A DNA stretch of 64,000 nt from Oxytricha trifallax (Eukaryota; Ciliophora; Spirotrichea; Sporadotrichida; Oxytrichidae): contig ARYC01000433.1 in assembly GCA_000711775.1 (NCBI GenBank), positions 1 through 64,000 on the forward strand. The letters are read 5' to 3'. The position numbers and the translations under genes were made by a program. This document shows, piece by piece, positions 20,827 to 33,153 of the stretch; within the stretch, counting starts at the first letter, position 1; the number at the start of each line of letters is the position of its first letter. The notes beneath the pieces were generated by a model. It worked only from the letters and a program-made list of their open reading frames with translations, searched no databases and was not told the DNA's origin.

Positions 20827-21303
20827 ATGAGGGACCAGTAGGCGGGGTTCAATCTGTCAACTACTACATTCCTCGAGTGTGTTGGACACAAGGATTTTCC
20901 TGCATAGATGAGTTTGTCTGGCTTGAGTTCAGTTTTTTAAGTAAAAAGAAGCAGGATGGATGTACGCTTTGCCTTCAAAAGTGAGAAGACAAAAATCATT
21001 TTAGCCGACGATAAGGATTTTCTCCCACTCCGGGTCAGGGTGCTGAAGTTACCACAACGAAAGGTTAGGGATTACGTTTCCAGTAGCGATAAAACCGGTA
21101 AGCGTTTTTCTCCACTCCTTGTTTTCTACGAGCTCTTTTGTTCAGATTATGCTTGCAACATCTTGATTTTAAAAGAGACAAAGTAAAATCGGAAGTGGTT
21201 TTTTCGGAGTTTCCTACTTCATGACTACCACGTCAACTCACTCAGATACGCCTACGTCACGACTAAGATTGATGGTTTGATTTTAGTATTAACTAGTGAA
21301 TGA
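20827..21303 (+). CDS. Hypothetical protein in a GC-richer island
   Basis: A clean 158-codon frame from ATG 20827 to TGA 21301-21303 (MRDQQAGFNLS... to ...VLTSE), with few TAA/TAG codons and base composition clearly richer in G+C than its surroundings. In the middle is a Lys/Asp-rich stretch (KSEKTKIILADDKDF) and a basic segment (RKVRDYVSSSDKTGKR). The coding frame is open further upstream to a TGA near 20790. I do not recognise the family. It may be an exon or a macronucleus-destined segment of a larger gene, or cargo inserted into the family array. Confidence 0.5.
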
Positions 21304-22370
21304 TAAATTTATTTGATTTCTAAATCATTAAACAACATCCTTGATGGTCAAAATTAATTTATATTTAATAGTCATAAATTAATAATTTTATTTAATTTTT
21401 TTGACATTTTTCTTTAAATGGACATCGTCACATTCTTAAACAGGTTTACTCTACTCACTTAATTGTATCTCTCAAGATAATTCAAGAAAGTTTGAAATAA
21501 AAATGGATGATTTTGAACACAAATCATATATATAATTTTATAAAAATATTTTGATGTTTAATATATTAGAAATGTGATAGAGTCGAATTAATATCAACAT
21601 AAATCAACCAAAAAGTTTAAATAAAATATTCATAATATTAGCTCTACCATTATTTTTCTTATATTTATATCAAATAGATAAAAATATAAGAATTTAATTT
21701 AGTTTTATTAAATTCCTTGATATAAACATGTTCGTTAGTATTTAAATTTATAATTTTATTCTTTCAAATTTATTTAAATACTTTTTAAATGAAATAAATA
21801 TAAATTATATAACAATTACTTAATTGATCACATTTAGTTTTGTCTTAAAGAATTAGAAAATAAAAACTGTCATGAATAAAATTTATACATATTTATTGAA
21901 ATAATATTTAAAATTGAAATTAAAAATCTTATATATTATATTTAATTTATTCTGAACAATGGAGAAATATAATTCTATACCAACAATTAATAGCACTTAA
22001 GAAACCGTTTAGTAATGTAAAACTTTAATGATTTAATGGAAAATTTACATACAATAGATTTTATAAATTAACCTGTAAATGTCCAATCTAGAGTAGATGT
22101 TAAGAAGAATTATAAAAGCTATAAGAAATCTATTAACTAAATTTCCAATAAATTATTCAACAGAAGTACAACAAATTTTTTTCAAAGAAATTATATTTAA
22201 TTATTAGTCTTTTATATAATAAGTGGCATTTGTTACAGATTAAATTGAATTAAATGCTAAGTTATTATAGATTTAATATTTTTATTAATAAGAAAAACAA
22301 GCAGATTAAGGCAACTACAATCTAAAAGAAATGAAAAGATATTTGAAAAAATAGATTTAAAATAAGAGGA
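21304..22370. other. AT-rich spacer
   Basis: No convincing coding frame; scattered short frames only. It separates the 20827 ORF from copy 5. Confidence 0.4.
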
Positions 22371-22374
22371 GGAA

Positions 22375-24300
22375 ATATAACCATTGTAAAAACTTCTATA
22401 TGTTGATGGCTTAAACTTTTTTAGAAATTTTTTCTTGAACATGAATTTTTGAGGTTTAGATAGTGCTTTTGACAATATTAAATGATTATATAAAAATAAA
22501 CTTAAAGATTTTATTACTATATAATTTGTAGAGGCTGCTAATTACGCAAGCTTTAAGATTGAAGAATTAATTATATTTTTATATTTAAAAGTGGATGTTA
22601 ATTTATTATATTCATAGACTCTAGGATACAAGCGAAATAAACATTGGATATGTGGATTAAAAAGAGAGAAGAATCCTTTAAAGCTTGTAGTATGGACTGT
22701 CCAGCATGCATTACTGCTTTTCTAGGGGAAATGTTTAGAAATCTCAAAATCAAAGTTCATTACTGTCTTGAGAAAAAAAGTGATAAATTTAATTATAGAA
22801 ATATAAGTTAACTTAATATCTTTATTCTATACTATTAATAATAGGTATTTATAAATTGTTTAAAAAATATTAAGATTAAAATAATAGATTTAATTAATAT
22901 GTATATATATATAAATTTATCTAAAATTAGGTTGATAATAAACTAAGATCTTTCTATTACTGATAAATCTTAAAATTAATAAAAATAATATAACTAATTT
23001 CAATATAAACCATATGAAAATTTACTTACTGCTAATTTATAAATTAATATTTATTTTTTAAAAAAAGTTATATTTTTACTACTCTATTTAAAAAATAGAC
23101 CAGGTTTACATTGGCAAGTTTTGCTGATCATTATTAAATAAATTTTTAATATATGAGTGTTTAATGATCATTTTGATGCAGATATAATGAGCAATAGCAC
23201 TGAATTCGTGAGATACAAGCAAATGAAATTCAAATTTTTTAAAGCTTTTGAAATAGATAGGGTAACAGGCAAACTCATTTTGACTCCTAGAAAACCATTT
23301 CAGCATAAAGATGGTCAAAAGTTTATATCAGATAAATTACAAAGAATTCTAAAAGAATATCCTTTACTTCCTGAAATAAGAGATTATGCGCAGTAATCAA
23401 TATTTTTGCAAAAATATTATTATCATAGAGCAATTTTGGAGAATAGATAGGCAATTATTACTAGCATAAGAAAACTCCAGTAAAGTGTTATTCGGGGTAT
23501 TTCCCTTATGCAAGACATTCAATAAGTTTTTTTCCAAGGGGGTTTAACTTGAACTACAAACAATCTTCAAGGAAAGACATGCAAAGTAGCGAAAGACCAC
23601 ATAAGTCCTAAACACGGCAAAAGATGAAGATCACGGTACTGAAACTATTCTGTCCAGAATATGGTCCTAATACAATTTGCCCTTGGATTAAGATTGAGTT
23701 TCGATGCCCAAAAATCAAAGAATGAAATTATCTGATTTATCTCTCTGGATGGCCCAATATTATTTTCCATATAGCTTTAATACTATTAATATAGCAATTT
23801 TTAAATATTAAGTACTATAGAAGTTCCCCTACTAATATAACCAAATATACTAGAAATTTGCATGCACTCATAAAATTATTGAAGCAGGTTTTCTATAGAA
23901 TCATCAAAGTTGATTTTGAAGTTTTTGAGATATATCTATATTGGGATATTTAAAATGGTCAATCAGCTTGGGCCAGAGAATTCGTTAAACCTGTAGATAA
24001 AAATCTTCTTAAACAATTTAGGCTTTTAATTAGCAACATTGCTATTTATTTAATTTAATATTGCTTTAATATTACTACTTCGATAAACTATTTTATTAAT
24101 GATATAGTAAGACTGAATGTAACTGGTATATAAAATGATTTGGCTTGGAACAACAACATTTTAGGTTTTTGTACATTAATATCTGAATTAGTAGCTGAAT
24201 TGAGCGGATCGACTATAGTACCTTGTATGAAATAATGTGAACAATATTTGCTTTAGAAAGGTTTAATCTAGTAATATGGTTTTGTAGAGAAATCTTAGAA
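22375..24300 (+). pseudogene. Copy 5 of the tandem family, TGA-interrupted
   Basis: KLLYVDGLNFFRNFF at about 22390-22436 is followed by NF-TGA-GLD, where other copies have Trp, and by a second TGA in NIK-TGA-LY. Both look like point mutations. Next come FVEAANYASFKIE (22530), CITAFLGEMFRNLKIKVHY (22702), SNSTEFVRYKQ (23190) and KLILTPRKPFQHKDG (23269). After a divergent segment come HALIKLLKQVFY, KVDFEVFEIYLYW (23908) and LAWNNNILGFC (24140). The D-D acidic pair near 22775 is not conserved (EKKSDK). A 300-bp AT-rich block (22800-23100) separates two halves and could be an intron or eliminated sequence. Inactive as read. Confidence 0.5.
23480..23727 (+). pseudogene. Extra C-terminal-type scrap of the tandem family
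   Basis: A coherent frame CYSGYFPYARHSISFFP... leads to MKITVLKLFCPEYGPN and a TGA at about 23725. The MKITVLKLFCPEYG block is similar to MKVDFEVFELYPNWD of the family. It sits inside copy 5 just before the copy's own MKVDFEVFE-type block, so it may be a leftover of another paralogue or an alternative exon. Confidence 0.35.
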
Positions 24301-24759
24301 CCTCCATAATTTAGGGCAGTGTTTCTTCAATGAACCGTTAATGTCATTTTAAAATGCATTAGATATTTAAAAATACCCTATTAAATAACATACAAGTGAA
24401 AAAGTGAAAATTACAGTCTTAAATTGGTTTATATAAGAAAAACATTTTAATTTAATTTTTCTAATTACATAAAAATTTTTTTTAATTTAATATTAAAATT
24501 GAATATTAAAATAAAATTCATTAAAATGATTAAGATAATAATTTTGAAGATTTAATTATTTTATAATCAATTTACAAAAAAAATTTTAATTTAAATCTAA
24601 ACTTTTTAATAAAACCCTGCTATTGGAAAATAATAAAAATGTAATTCATCTATAAATTAATAATTTCTTACATTACTAAAATATAAATATTTTATTTATT
24701 ACAAATACAATAAATAACATTGAATTAATCAAGTATTTATAAATTATAAATTATAAAAA

Positions 24760-26228
24760 ATGCAAAGAAAAAAGAAGACAACACGTCAATTCAAAAATGT
24801 AAATCCATAAAAAATTAAAATTAGCTATAACAGTAGCCCTACGATAACACAAATTAGTTATTGCTTTTATAGATGGCTTGAAATTTGTGGAATTTTTCTT
24901 TACAGAGCCTGACTTTTGGCAATATGAAAAGGCTAATTAGAAAGTTAAGGAGTTTGTCAGTGTTAGAGATAAAAGTGAGTTCCATATTGAAGTGTTTATA
25001 AACTTAGGTTTAATAATAAGTTATTAAATGAAAGAAATTTCTTATATCATATTTCACCGAATGAGGTTTATATTGAAATATACTTATTTTTATGTTTTAA
25101 TTCATAGATGCTAAGAGTAAATGGAAATCTAGAAGAGAAAATTAGGTAGCTTCTAGCATGTAAATTAAGCAAGTTTGTCTAACTAGTATCTTCGGTGATA
25201 TGTGGAGAGAATTAGGAATTATAGTACATTCCTCAGATGTAGATAACGATGATACTCTCGCTGCTAATGCACAAAACATTTTAAATATTATTTCATATAA
25301 AATTTGAAGCCAATATCCTTAATAGGGACAAAGACTTTTATAGATAAAAGAAAAGAAAGTTTAAAGTTTTTGCTGAATATTAAAATTAGGCAGATGGCTG
25401 TCTTTATTAATATAAAGTAAAGAAAGTTATTTGGAAAAAAGAAACATAATCAAGCCCTTGCCTATTACTTATCAGTATTTCATATTATTCCAAGACTATT
25501 CAAGAATAAAGACTTAGTATAAATAAATTGATTATTCGATAAATTAAAACTAATTATAAAAGGCATTTCCACCCCATTTATGAGATTTACAGGAAATTTA
25601 TACAAGATAATTAGACCACTTAGTCAAGTAATGTGCATTTTATTAGGCATTACTTTCGTAGTGAATGAAACTCTTCCAACTTGGAACGACTAAAAAAGAG
25701 AAGTTCTGTGGGTTGAAGAACTCATAGAACCAACAACTATAATTCTTTTTGCCAATAATAAATCATGAAGATAATATCTTAATTTTACTATATTTCTTCC
25801 GATCAGCGCTTATAAAAAATCCCAGATGCCCAGAATACAAGGAGATTCTTTGGACTAATCATTTGTACTGCTTTTGTGCCGTGATAAGTGAATTATTCGC
25901 TATTATTAATATAAAGCCAATTAAAGAGTATCTGGATATGGGAAAAGAATTTTCTTATTTCTTGGACATGTTTATGAATTATAAAACATTCCAGGAGACA
26001 TTTTAAAATTTGGAATTTTTTTCAAGAGGTGGAAAAATCATCATTTAAAGAATAAGACTATACTTAAACTAATTAAGAAGATGGGTGGAATTATACTGCA
26101 AGTAAAGTAAAGAAAAATATAAAAAATACAAATACTAATCAAAATACAAAATGCATAAGAATTTAAACTTAAAATAACAAAAATAATTAAATCTCTTAAA
26201 GATTTAAATCATGAAAATTATAAAATGA
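24760..26228 (+). CDS. Copy 6 of the tandem family, best-preserved PIN/Asteroid-like copy
   Basis: Starts MQRKKKTTRQFK. Then VIAFIDGLKFVEFFF (24855) and EFHIEVFINL. A good GT-AG intron (gtttaataat...attcatag, about 25006-25108) joins to DAKSKWKSRREN. Then CLTSIFGDMWRELGI, SSDVDNDDTLAANAQ (25228) with the acidic triplet, NRDKDFYRQK (25321) with D-x-D-F, FTGNLYKIIRPLSQV (25588), VWVEELIEP and WTNHLYCFCAVISEL (25854). Order and spacing match the Asteroid/FEN-like PIN fold: Asp near the start, RxRE, acidic patch, DxDF. At least two frame changes (near 25290 and 25560) remain, possibly further introns. Function inferred only: structure-specific or RNA nuclease. Confidence 0.45.
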
Positions 26229-26855
26229 CTAAACTGAAGATTAAAGATTACATTTAAAATAATATTTAGAAATATGAAAGACTTAAAGATCAAAGAAATT
26301 TTGGAATAATATCACAAACACCTGAAAATAAGAATAATTCTAATAACTAGCTACAATATTTGAGCATAATTTGCAAACTATAAATAATTAATGAAAAATT
26401 AATTAGGTTAACAATATCATATATCATTTAAATTTATTAGAATATTCTTGGTTTTTTTGAAAAGATATTATTCTTTAAAACAAATAATATCATAAAATAC
26501 CCTTGTTTAATTTATCTTTAATGGTTATATAATTAATATATTATATGAGACAATGAAATGTTTTGTTTTGTTTAACAATGTTTTTAAAAATTTCAAGTTT
26601 TCACCAAGTTAATAACTTGGAAATCAATCATTATATTACTAAAATGTGCCTTGCCGCTCATTATAAATAATAAAATCAAAGTTGATTATAAAAATCTTTT
26701 ACTTAGGTAATTAATTTAATAATTTTAATGTAGCTTTTCAGATTAAAAAAAATTTTATAATATTTCATATTAAACTTAGTAGATTCACGTAGATATAGAT
26801 AAATAGTATTAATGAGTTAAATTAGTATTAATTGATACTTTTAAAATTTATAAAG
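26229..26855. other. AT-rich spacer
   Basis: No gene recognised; low-complexity AT DNA between copies 6 and 7. Confidence 0.4.
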
Positions 26856-26858
26856 TAA

Positions 26859-28680
26859 GTATGAAGACTACTACAGCTACGAGAGCATAAATAGATATAT
26901 TTAGAGAACTGATTCAGAGAAAGTTTATCAGTAATAACATAGCTCCGCTTAGTTATATAATGAAGATCAAGCCTATGAAAATAATCCAGAGCAAGATTAT
27001 TATGAATAGTATCCAGACAGTAACTACTCTACTATGTAGTAGAGTAGTAGACCTAAACTTCTCTATGTAGATGCTTTAAATTTTTCCAGAGGCTTTTATA
27101 AGGATCAGAATTTCTGGAATAGAAGAGCTGCCTTTTCAAAAGTCAGGAAGTTTCTAACATAATCTCAAATCCATATATTCAAATATTTTTTGAGTTTGTA
27201 GAACCAGCAATTAATAGCGGCTACTAGCTGGAAGTGTACATCGATGCAGGAAAGTAAACTCATAAAGCTTAGGAAAAATGGCGCACTAGAAGAGAGGCTA
27301 AGCTTAGGAAATGTGAAATTTTCAGCAGCTATCAAGTAGTAAATGGTAGATTTATTTTTGAAAAAAGTTAAAAGTCCAGACATCCTCAGTCCTGACAATC
27401 ACTCGATCCACTCCTGAACAATTACCCATACTACCCTATTGTTGAAAGAGTAATTGTTGAGAAAGATTATATTGTTTTTATTAATTATTAATTTAAAGTA
27501 CATAAGAGAATATCCAAGTGCACTTACTAAATTCACAGGAAATCTTCATTGCCTGATCAAACCTTTAAGACAAGTATTTTATAAAAAAATGGGCATTAAA
27601 TTAGAGGTTTTTGAATGCTACCCAGAGTGGGACTCACAAAATGAAGAATTATACTTGGTTGAGGAGTATGTTAAACCTGCTGGTAAATTCATGATGTCTG
27701 TCTACTTGCCTATCTTTAACAACTGAAATTTATGTTTATTTTATAAAACATCAGAGAAATTATTAACTAATTTAAAGAGCATTTGAAGAGACCTGAAATT
27801 ATAGATGAAGCTAATCACTTGGCTTGGAACAATCATATCTTTGGCTTTGCGCTTTAATTTCTGAATTGGTAGCTTAAGTTCATAAAAAACCTATGTATCT
27901 ATATATGGATATTTGCGAAACTTACATGCTAGAAATGGGCATTATTGAAAAAATGGATATGATAAAAATCGCAAACATTTACATATACTTCAAGTAGAGC
28001 TTGAAAAGAAAGCGTTTCTAGTAAGAAATTTCAGAAGAAAATGAAAGGCAAAGGGATTTGGAAAAGCAAAGGAACAAATTATTTAAAATAATATACTATT
28101 TTATAAACTCTGATTCGTTGAATATCATTACAGATAAGATTGACAATTTTAATTTAATTGATGAAGAGAAAGTAAAAACCAATTTAGAAAAAGTGAACTC
28201 TGCAAATCCTCAAAATTACGATAAATTTCAATAGTTTATCTAGGAGCTTGAAATCAATCTCGAAGCTACCATAAAAACAAAGAAACCTAAAACTCCAAAC
28301 AAACTGCATAAAACTTAAAGCATTCTTAATAACAATTAATATTTCAGAAGAAAATAAATTAGAGATTACCTAATGATAAAGAAAAAATTTATTAGCCAAA
28401 GTAATCATAGAAAATTTATGTTTTAAAAGACTCAATATAGTCCTAATAGATCGAAAACATTGAAAATTAAGATCCTTCTAAGAAGGAAACTAAAGTACCT
28501 AAAAACAACAATAGGTAAAAGTAAGATAATGGTTAGGAAATAATTGTTAAGAAATATGTTCCTAAGTAAAACATTGAGGCTGTTGTATATGAATATTTGG
28601 AGCAGATTAATATCAAAAATTAGTTAATGCATTTTTTAAGTAGATTTATTAAAAAGAATAATAAGAATAAAATAGTATGA
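26859..28680 (+). pseudogene. Copy 7 of the tandem family, catalytic core missing
   Basis: The N-terminus is rich in Tyr, Gln and Ser (EDYYSYESINRY). It then reads PKLLYVDALNFSRGF (27055), FEFVEPAINSGYQLEVYIDAG (27190-27252) and TRREAKLRKCE. The next block, VVNGRFIFEKSQKSRHPQ, corresponds to the region after the DxDF motif in other copies, so roughly 100 codons containing both acidic clusters are absent. The C-terminus continues with FTGNLHCLIKPLRQVFY, MGIKLEVFECYPEW, LVEEYVKP (27665) and LAWNNHIFGF (27825). A long basic tail unique to this copy ends at TGA 28678-28680. A TGA at 27393 and frame changes suggest a pseudogene, although the tail is well preserved. Confidence 0.5.
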
Positions 28681-28964
28681 GAAATTAATGAAATTAAAGA
28701 ACAAATAAACATAATAAACTGGATTTCTATAAAATAATGCCTCTATTATCTTAAATTTTTCAGCTATGGTATTATTCAGGATCATTCTTAAATTTGAAAA
28801 GATTATACTATGCAGAATAGTCGGGTGACAATCTATTTGTATGTTCAATAATTTCAGGGAGCTTCAATTGTTTTTCAACAAATGATTTATATATTTTCAT
28901 AGTCATTTCAATAAAAAGAATTATATACTAACAGATAATAATCACTTATATTTTTAAGATTGAT

Positions 28965-29633
28965 ATGAAAAGCCTTACTAATTTAGTCACTTTTAAGTGG
29001 ATGAATGTAGCTATGGATGTTTCTGTCTAATGGTGGCAATTATTTGGGTGTTTTGGGAATCAATTTATTCAGTTATTAAGTTTAGGAGAAGTGCTACGAT
29101 GAATTCGGTAGGAGTTAATTAGTTCTGTGAGAAAGAAGTAAGTCCAGTGTGTTTTTCTTATTTGCTTATTAGTTTGGCCTTGACTGCATAAGCTGATCTG
29201 TTAGGGAAACTTATTGTTAAGTATGCATGTGCTATGATGTTTGATAGGTATTTCTAAAATTGGTACTAAAGTTACCTTCCTACTGCTAAAGTTTATCTTA
29301 GGAATTCATGCAGCAACCAATTATTGTTCCCTTAATTTAGGTTCAAGTTGTACTGTTACAATATTTAATACATATTCGTTTAATTTGAGTAGATATTTGA
29401 AAATTATTGCTATTTTAGGAGAAGACTAGTTGAGTTAAACTGTTGAAGATAATCTAAGCTTTAATCTGAATTTTATTGGTAGTTAAATTTTAGGGGCTAT
29501 AAATGATGTTATTTTTGTAAATAAGGTTATCTTTTTATACTGTAACTTGCTAGCATCTTTGCTAATCAAGTCTTGTCTATGTCCCTCAAAAACTTCTTTT
29601 GCTTTGCCTTACGCTTTGGATGTGCTTAGATGA
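28965..29633 (+). pseudogene. Possible small membrane protein gene, frameshifted
   Basis: MKSLTNLVTFKWMNVAMD from ATG 28965 leads to a TGA near 29098. Coding character resumes in a second frame (EKEVSPVCFSYLLISLALT) and a third (FLLLKFILGIHAATNYC ... AINDVIFVNKVIFLYCN), ending at TGA 29631-29633. Three or more hydrophobic stretches suggest membrane segments. No family recognised. The tail overlaps the convergent gene at 29586. Confidence 0.3.
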
Positions 29634-32261
29634 ATTCTCATCACTATTAGTTGAAGGAGAATTTTCAATTAGATGCTCATCTGGGCTCTCTTGAACCATT
29701 TCATTGTCGTCGACTATGCCTAAAAATTGACTGAATTATCTTTTGATTATTTCAAATAAAATTAGATAAAAAAATAGCCTAGAATCCTTTCCTTATTTAA
29801 TTGACTGAGGGGAATTGAATCATTTTTAGTAAGTTAAGGATGATTAAATAGGTTACTTTGAACTTTTTAAAGTAAAATTTTGTTCTCTTAAGCTTCGTTT
29901 TGGTTAACCTCATAGTCTCTGAGTCTACTCTAAAATAAGTTATCATTAATTTTAGTAAAATAAATTATCTTTTATCGTTGTATATTCCTCTTATGAAATT
30001 CATTTCGATATCGTAGAGCTTTTTACCTTTAATTTGATTCATCATTTTCTTTAATTTACCAAATATTACGAATCTAATTAGCGGGATTTTATTCTATAAA
30101 CACTTTATTGATAAATAATTAAATAATCCATTAAAGAGATAGTCTCCATCTTTTTGTCATCGGAGTCAGAGGATGAGGAACTAGTCTCAATCAAATTGAA
30201 TCTTTAGAACTTAAGCAGGATTCTATTTTTTTGATTTAACATTGCTTGTTAGATTTACTTAAAATTCCTCAAATTTTTCAAAATTTAAATTTCATCCAGT
30301 CCTTATTCCAGCTTCTTTTTACCTTTCTTAAGCATGTAATGGGCTTTGTTTTATTTTAAAATTGAAATGTTTACTGATAAATTAAATATTAATTTAAGTT
30401 TTATTTATTTCTACAGAACTCATCGAATCTTAACTTAGAGAGCTTCCTTAAACGAAAAAATCTAAAAATATAATCAAGGATTTTCTTAGTTCCCTATAAA
30501 AACCTAGTTCTATGTATAAATGAAACCAAGATCTCATTTACATCTTCTTCATCTAAATTGTCTTTATTTGCATACTTTTACCAATTTTATTTTCCTTTAC
30601 TTTTAAGTTGAAGTGTTTTGAAAGCATCCTAACTAGGTTCTTCTTTTAATTTTTGCTTAATATGTCAATTTTATCTTTTAAATCTATAAGTTTTTGCTTA
30701 GTTTTTGCTACAATGCCTTCTTATTAAATTGTTGGGCCCGAATAGGAAAACTTTTGCAAGAGCGAAGGAGGGTTTAATGACACCGAATCACTTAAGAAGT
30801 TATTTTAATGCTTAATATCTGGATAATCAATATTTAGAACATCATATTTACTCAACAAAAATATTTAAAACATTGATCCTGTACGTTAAATTTTCCCTAT
30901 CCTCAGTGTTGTGAATTCTGTTCTTCTCATCTAATTTGTCTACTAATTCCAACTTCTAATTATATTTTTGTTTTAATACTCCCTAAACTCGCTTCAGCTT
31001 TGTGAAATTGAAATATTTTGCATGGTTGGGCTCATACCTACACCAGTTTTATTTAAATTAAGTATCTTAATATTCAAAAATAAATGTTAAGTCTATAATA
31101 TTAAATCCTAAAAGAGTAAACGTTTAATAAATGGGCTTATACTACATTGATTTAATATCTAAACTTACAAACAAACTAACATGATAAGTATCTGTAATAC
31201 ATTTCTCAATGTTAGTCTATGTTTTTCTTTTAGTCTTTATTGCAGATATTTCTAATTGAAAATTATCGTTTGAACTTTTACCCATTATTCTCCTTTTCCT
31301 TTTGCTAAGTTCTGATCTTATCTTTAATGGGATCTTTCCTGACCTAATAGATTTTCTTCATTTTGTTTGATTTAAACATCTTAGAGCAAAAGAACTGTAC
31401 TACAAAGCACCCCATAGCTGCTAGGGAACCAAAGAGACTTCCTACTTCTCCTAGGAAATCAAACAGCGAATAGTTTTTAATAGAGTATATGTCATATCTA
31501 TTATCAAAGCGTATGTAAACAGTTGCTAAATATCCTAGGGAGGCCACATAATTATCATCGTAACGATTTATATTGCTCACTGCAAAGAAAGTTTCTTCCC
31601 GCTCCTATCCGAACTAAATAAAGTCATCCTGGTAGGCAGCTTAACATCTTTAAATGTAGAAGTTAGTCTTTTTTGTGAAAGAATCTTAGAGCTCAAGAAA
31701 GTAAGAATCATCAAAAAAAAACTTCACTTTAGATTTACGCTTTGTGTCTTTATAGTCTAGATAGGTAATAGTAAAAGTGAAATTTAACTTCTCATCATTC
31801 CAATAAGAATCAAGTTCAGTACTAGTTTTGCAGGTTGTGTTATGAAAAAAGGAACTACCATTTTGACATTTAAAAACTTTAATCTCTATATATTCAAAAT
31901 TTTCATCATATAAGCCTCCTTAGAATGAAAAAGAATCGTTATTAATACTGTAATAATTCGTGATCCCAAATATTTTGACCGTATTTTTGTCTATATAATT
32001 AAATAAATCCAATCTACACTTTTGAAAAGTTAGTGGTATTAATTTTTATCTTTCTTTCTTGAGCCATCTGGCTAAATGGTATCGTTCATAGAAGAATTTC
32101 ACCCAGTTAACTTGAATTATTCCATAACTGGGATCCAAGTTTTTATTTAGAACAAAAGCAATATCAAAAGTATAATCTTGTGGGTCTAAAACTCTTGCTT
32201 ATTAAAATTAGTAAATTTATATCTTTATAATCTTTTGGATACTTTATTTGAAAAAAATCAT
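29586..32261 (-). CDS. Putative ciliate transmembrane protein, multi-exon
   Basis: A long minus-strand coding stretch from around 32261 to TGA 29586-29588. The luminal part includes LDPSYGIIQVNWVKFF and ERYHLARWLKKER. Two hydrophobic segments follow YDIYSIKNYSLFDFLGEVG, with GSLFGSLAAMGCFVVQFF ending KMKKIY (31350-31470). After it comes a long cytoplasmic region with DEEDVNEILVSFIHRTR (30530), a Ser/Asp run (SSSSSDSDD, 30160), LYDIEMNFIRGIYND, and an acidic tail (DDNEMVQESPDEHL, 29680). Frame switches coincide with GT...AG-bounded AT-rich stretches (e.g. ending ttttag at about 29940), so several introns are likely. The layout resembles a recurrent ciliate family of large membrane proteins of unknown function. 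Confidence 0.55.
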
Positions 32262-33153
32262 AGGTTTAGTAATAAGCTAATGACTAAAATTTTTTTAAAA
32301 AATAATAAGTGTGAGAAGTAAATGAATTTCTTATAAAAGAAAAACAATCTTTTATATTATCTTTAAAGAATTAAAAATAAATAATATACTTAAATTTTTA
32401 TCCCTTTTTACCATTAACTTCGAAAACAAATTAAATTAATTATGTATAAAATTTTGATTTTACAACTCTTTTAATTTGTTCAAAATTTTATTTAGTTAAT
32501 GAAACTTAAATTTTATTTATTATATAATTTTCGAGCTTATTCAAAGTTCTAAATCAGAGAAGTTTTTCTAGGCTCTGGCTGTGATTACTATACTAGAACC
32601 ATGGCTTTAAAAATACCATAGGCGCATAAAATTTTTATGAGAAGAAACGAAATAGATGCCCCAAAAGACGTTTAGTAGTATCATCTCCTTTGTACGTGAG
32701 ATCTATATATTTCAAATAAATTAATTTATTTAATTAATTTATGAGATATAATGTTTGGCTAAACCACTTTTATTGATCAAAACTCATTTTTGAACTTTTT
32801 GCATTTAGTTTTCTATTTATGATTTACTTTTTTTCATATTCTACGACAAATTATAATAAGTTTCGAGTTTTACAAGGAATAAGATATTACTTTTATATTA
32901 CTGCCAACAATTGGGCTAGCATCTCGTTAGAAATTTTAATCCATTAAGAATATTTTGCTTGAGTTAAATTAATTCTGAGTTTATAATAACTTAATATAAA
33001 TAAAACTGTATCCGTGTCTATAAAAAATAAATATTATACTGATTTAAATAATGTATCCAAAATTAACTCTTTTTTAGAATTTCCTACATAATTTATGCTT
33101 TAAAAATGTAACTATTATAAATAAACTTTAAAAATTACTCATAAATTAATAAA
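32262..33153. other. AT-rich intergenic region
   Basis: No convincing gene. It lies between two divergent transcription units (29586-32261 minus, 33154-35200 plus), so it probably holds both promoters, though no motif was recognised. Confidence 0.4.
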
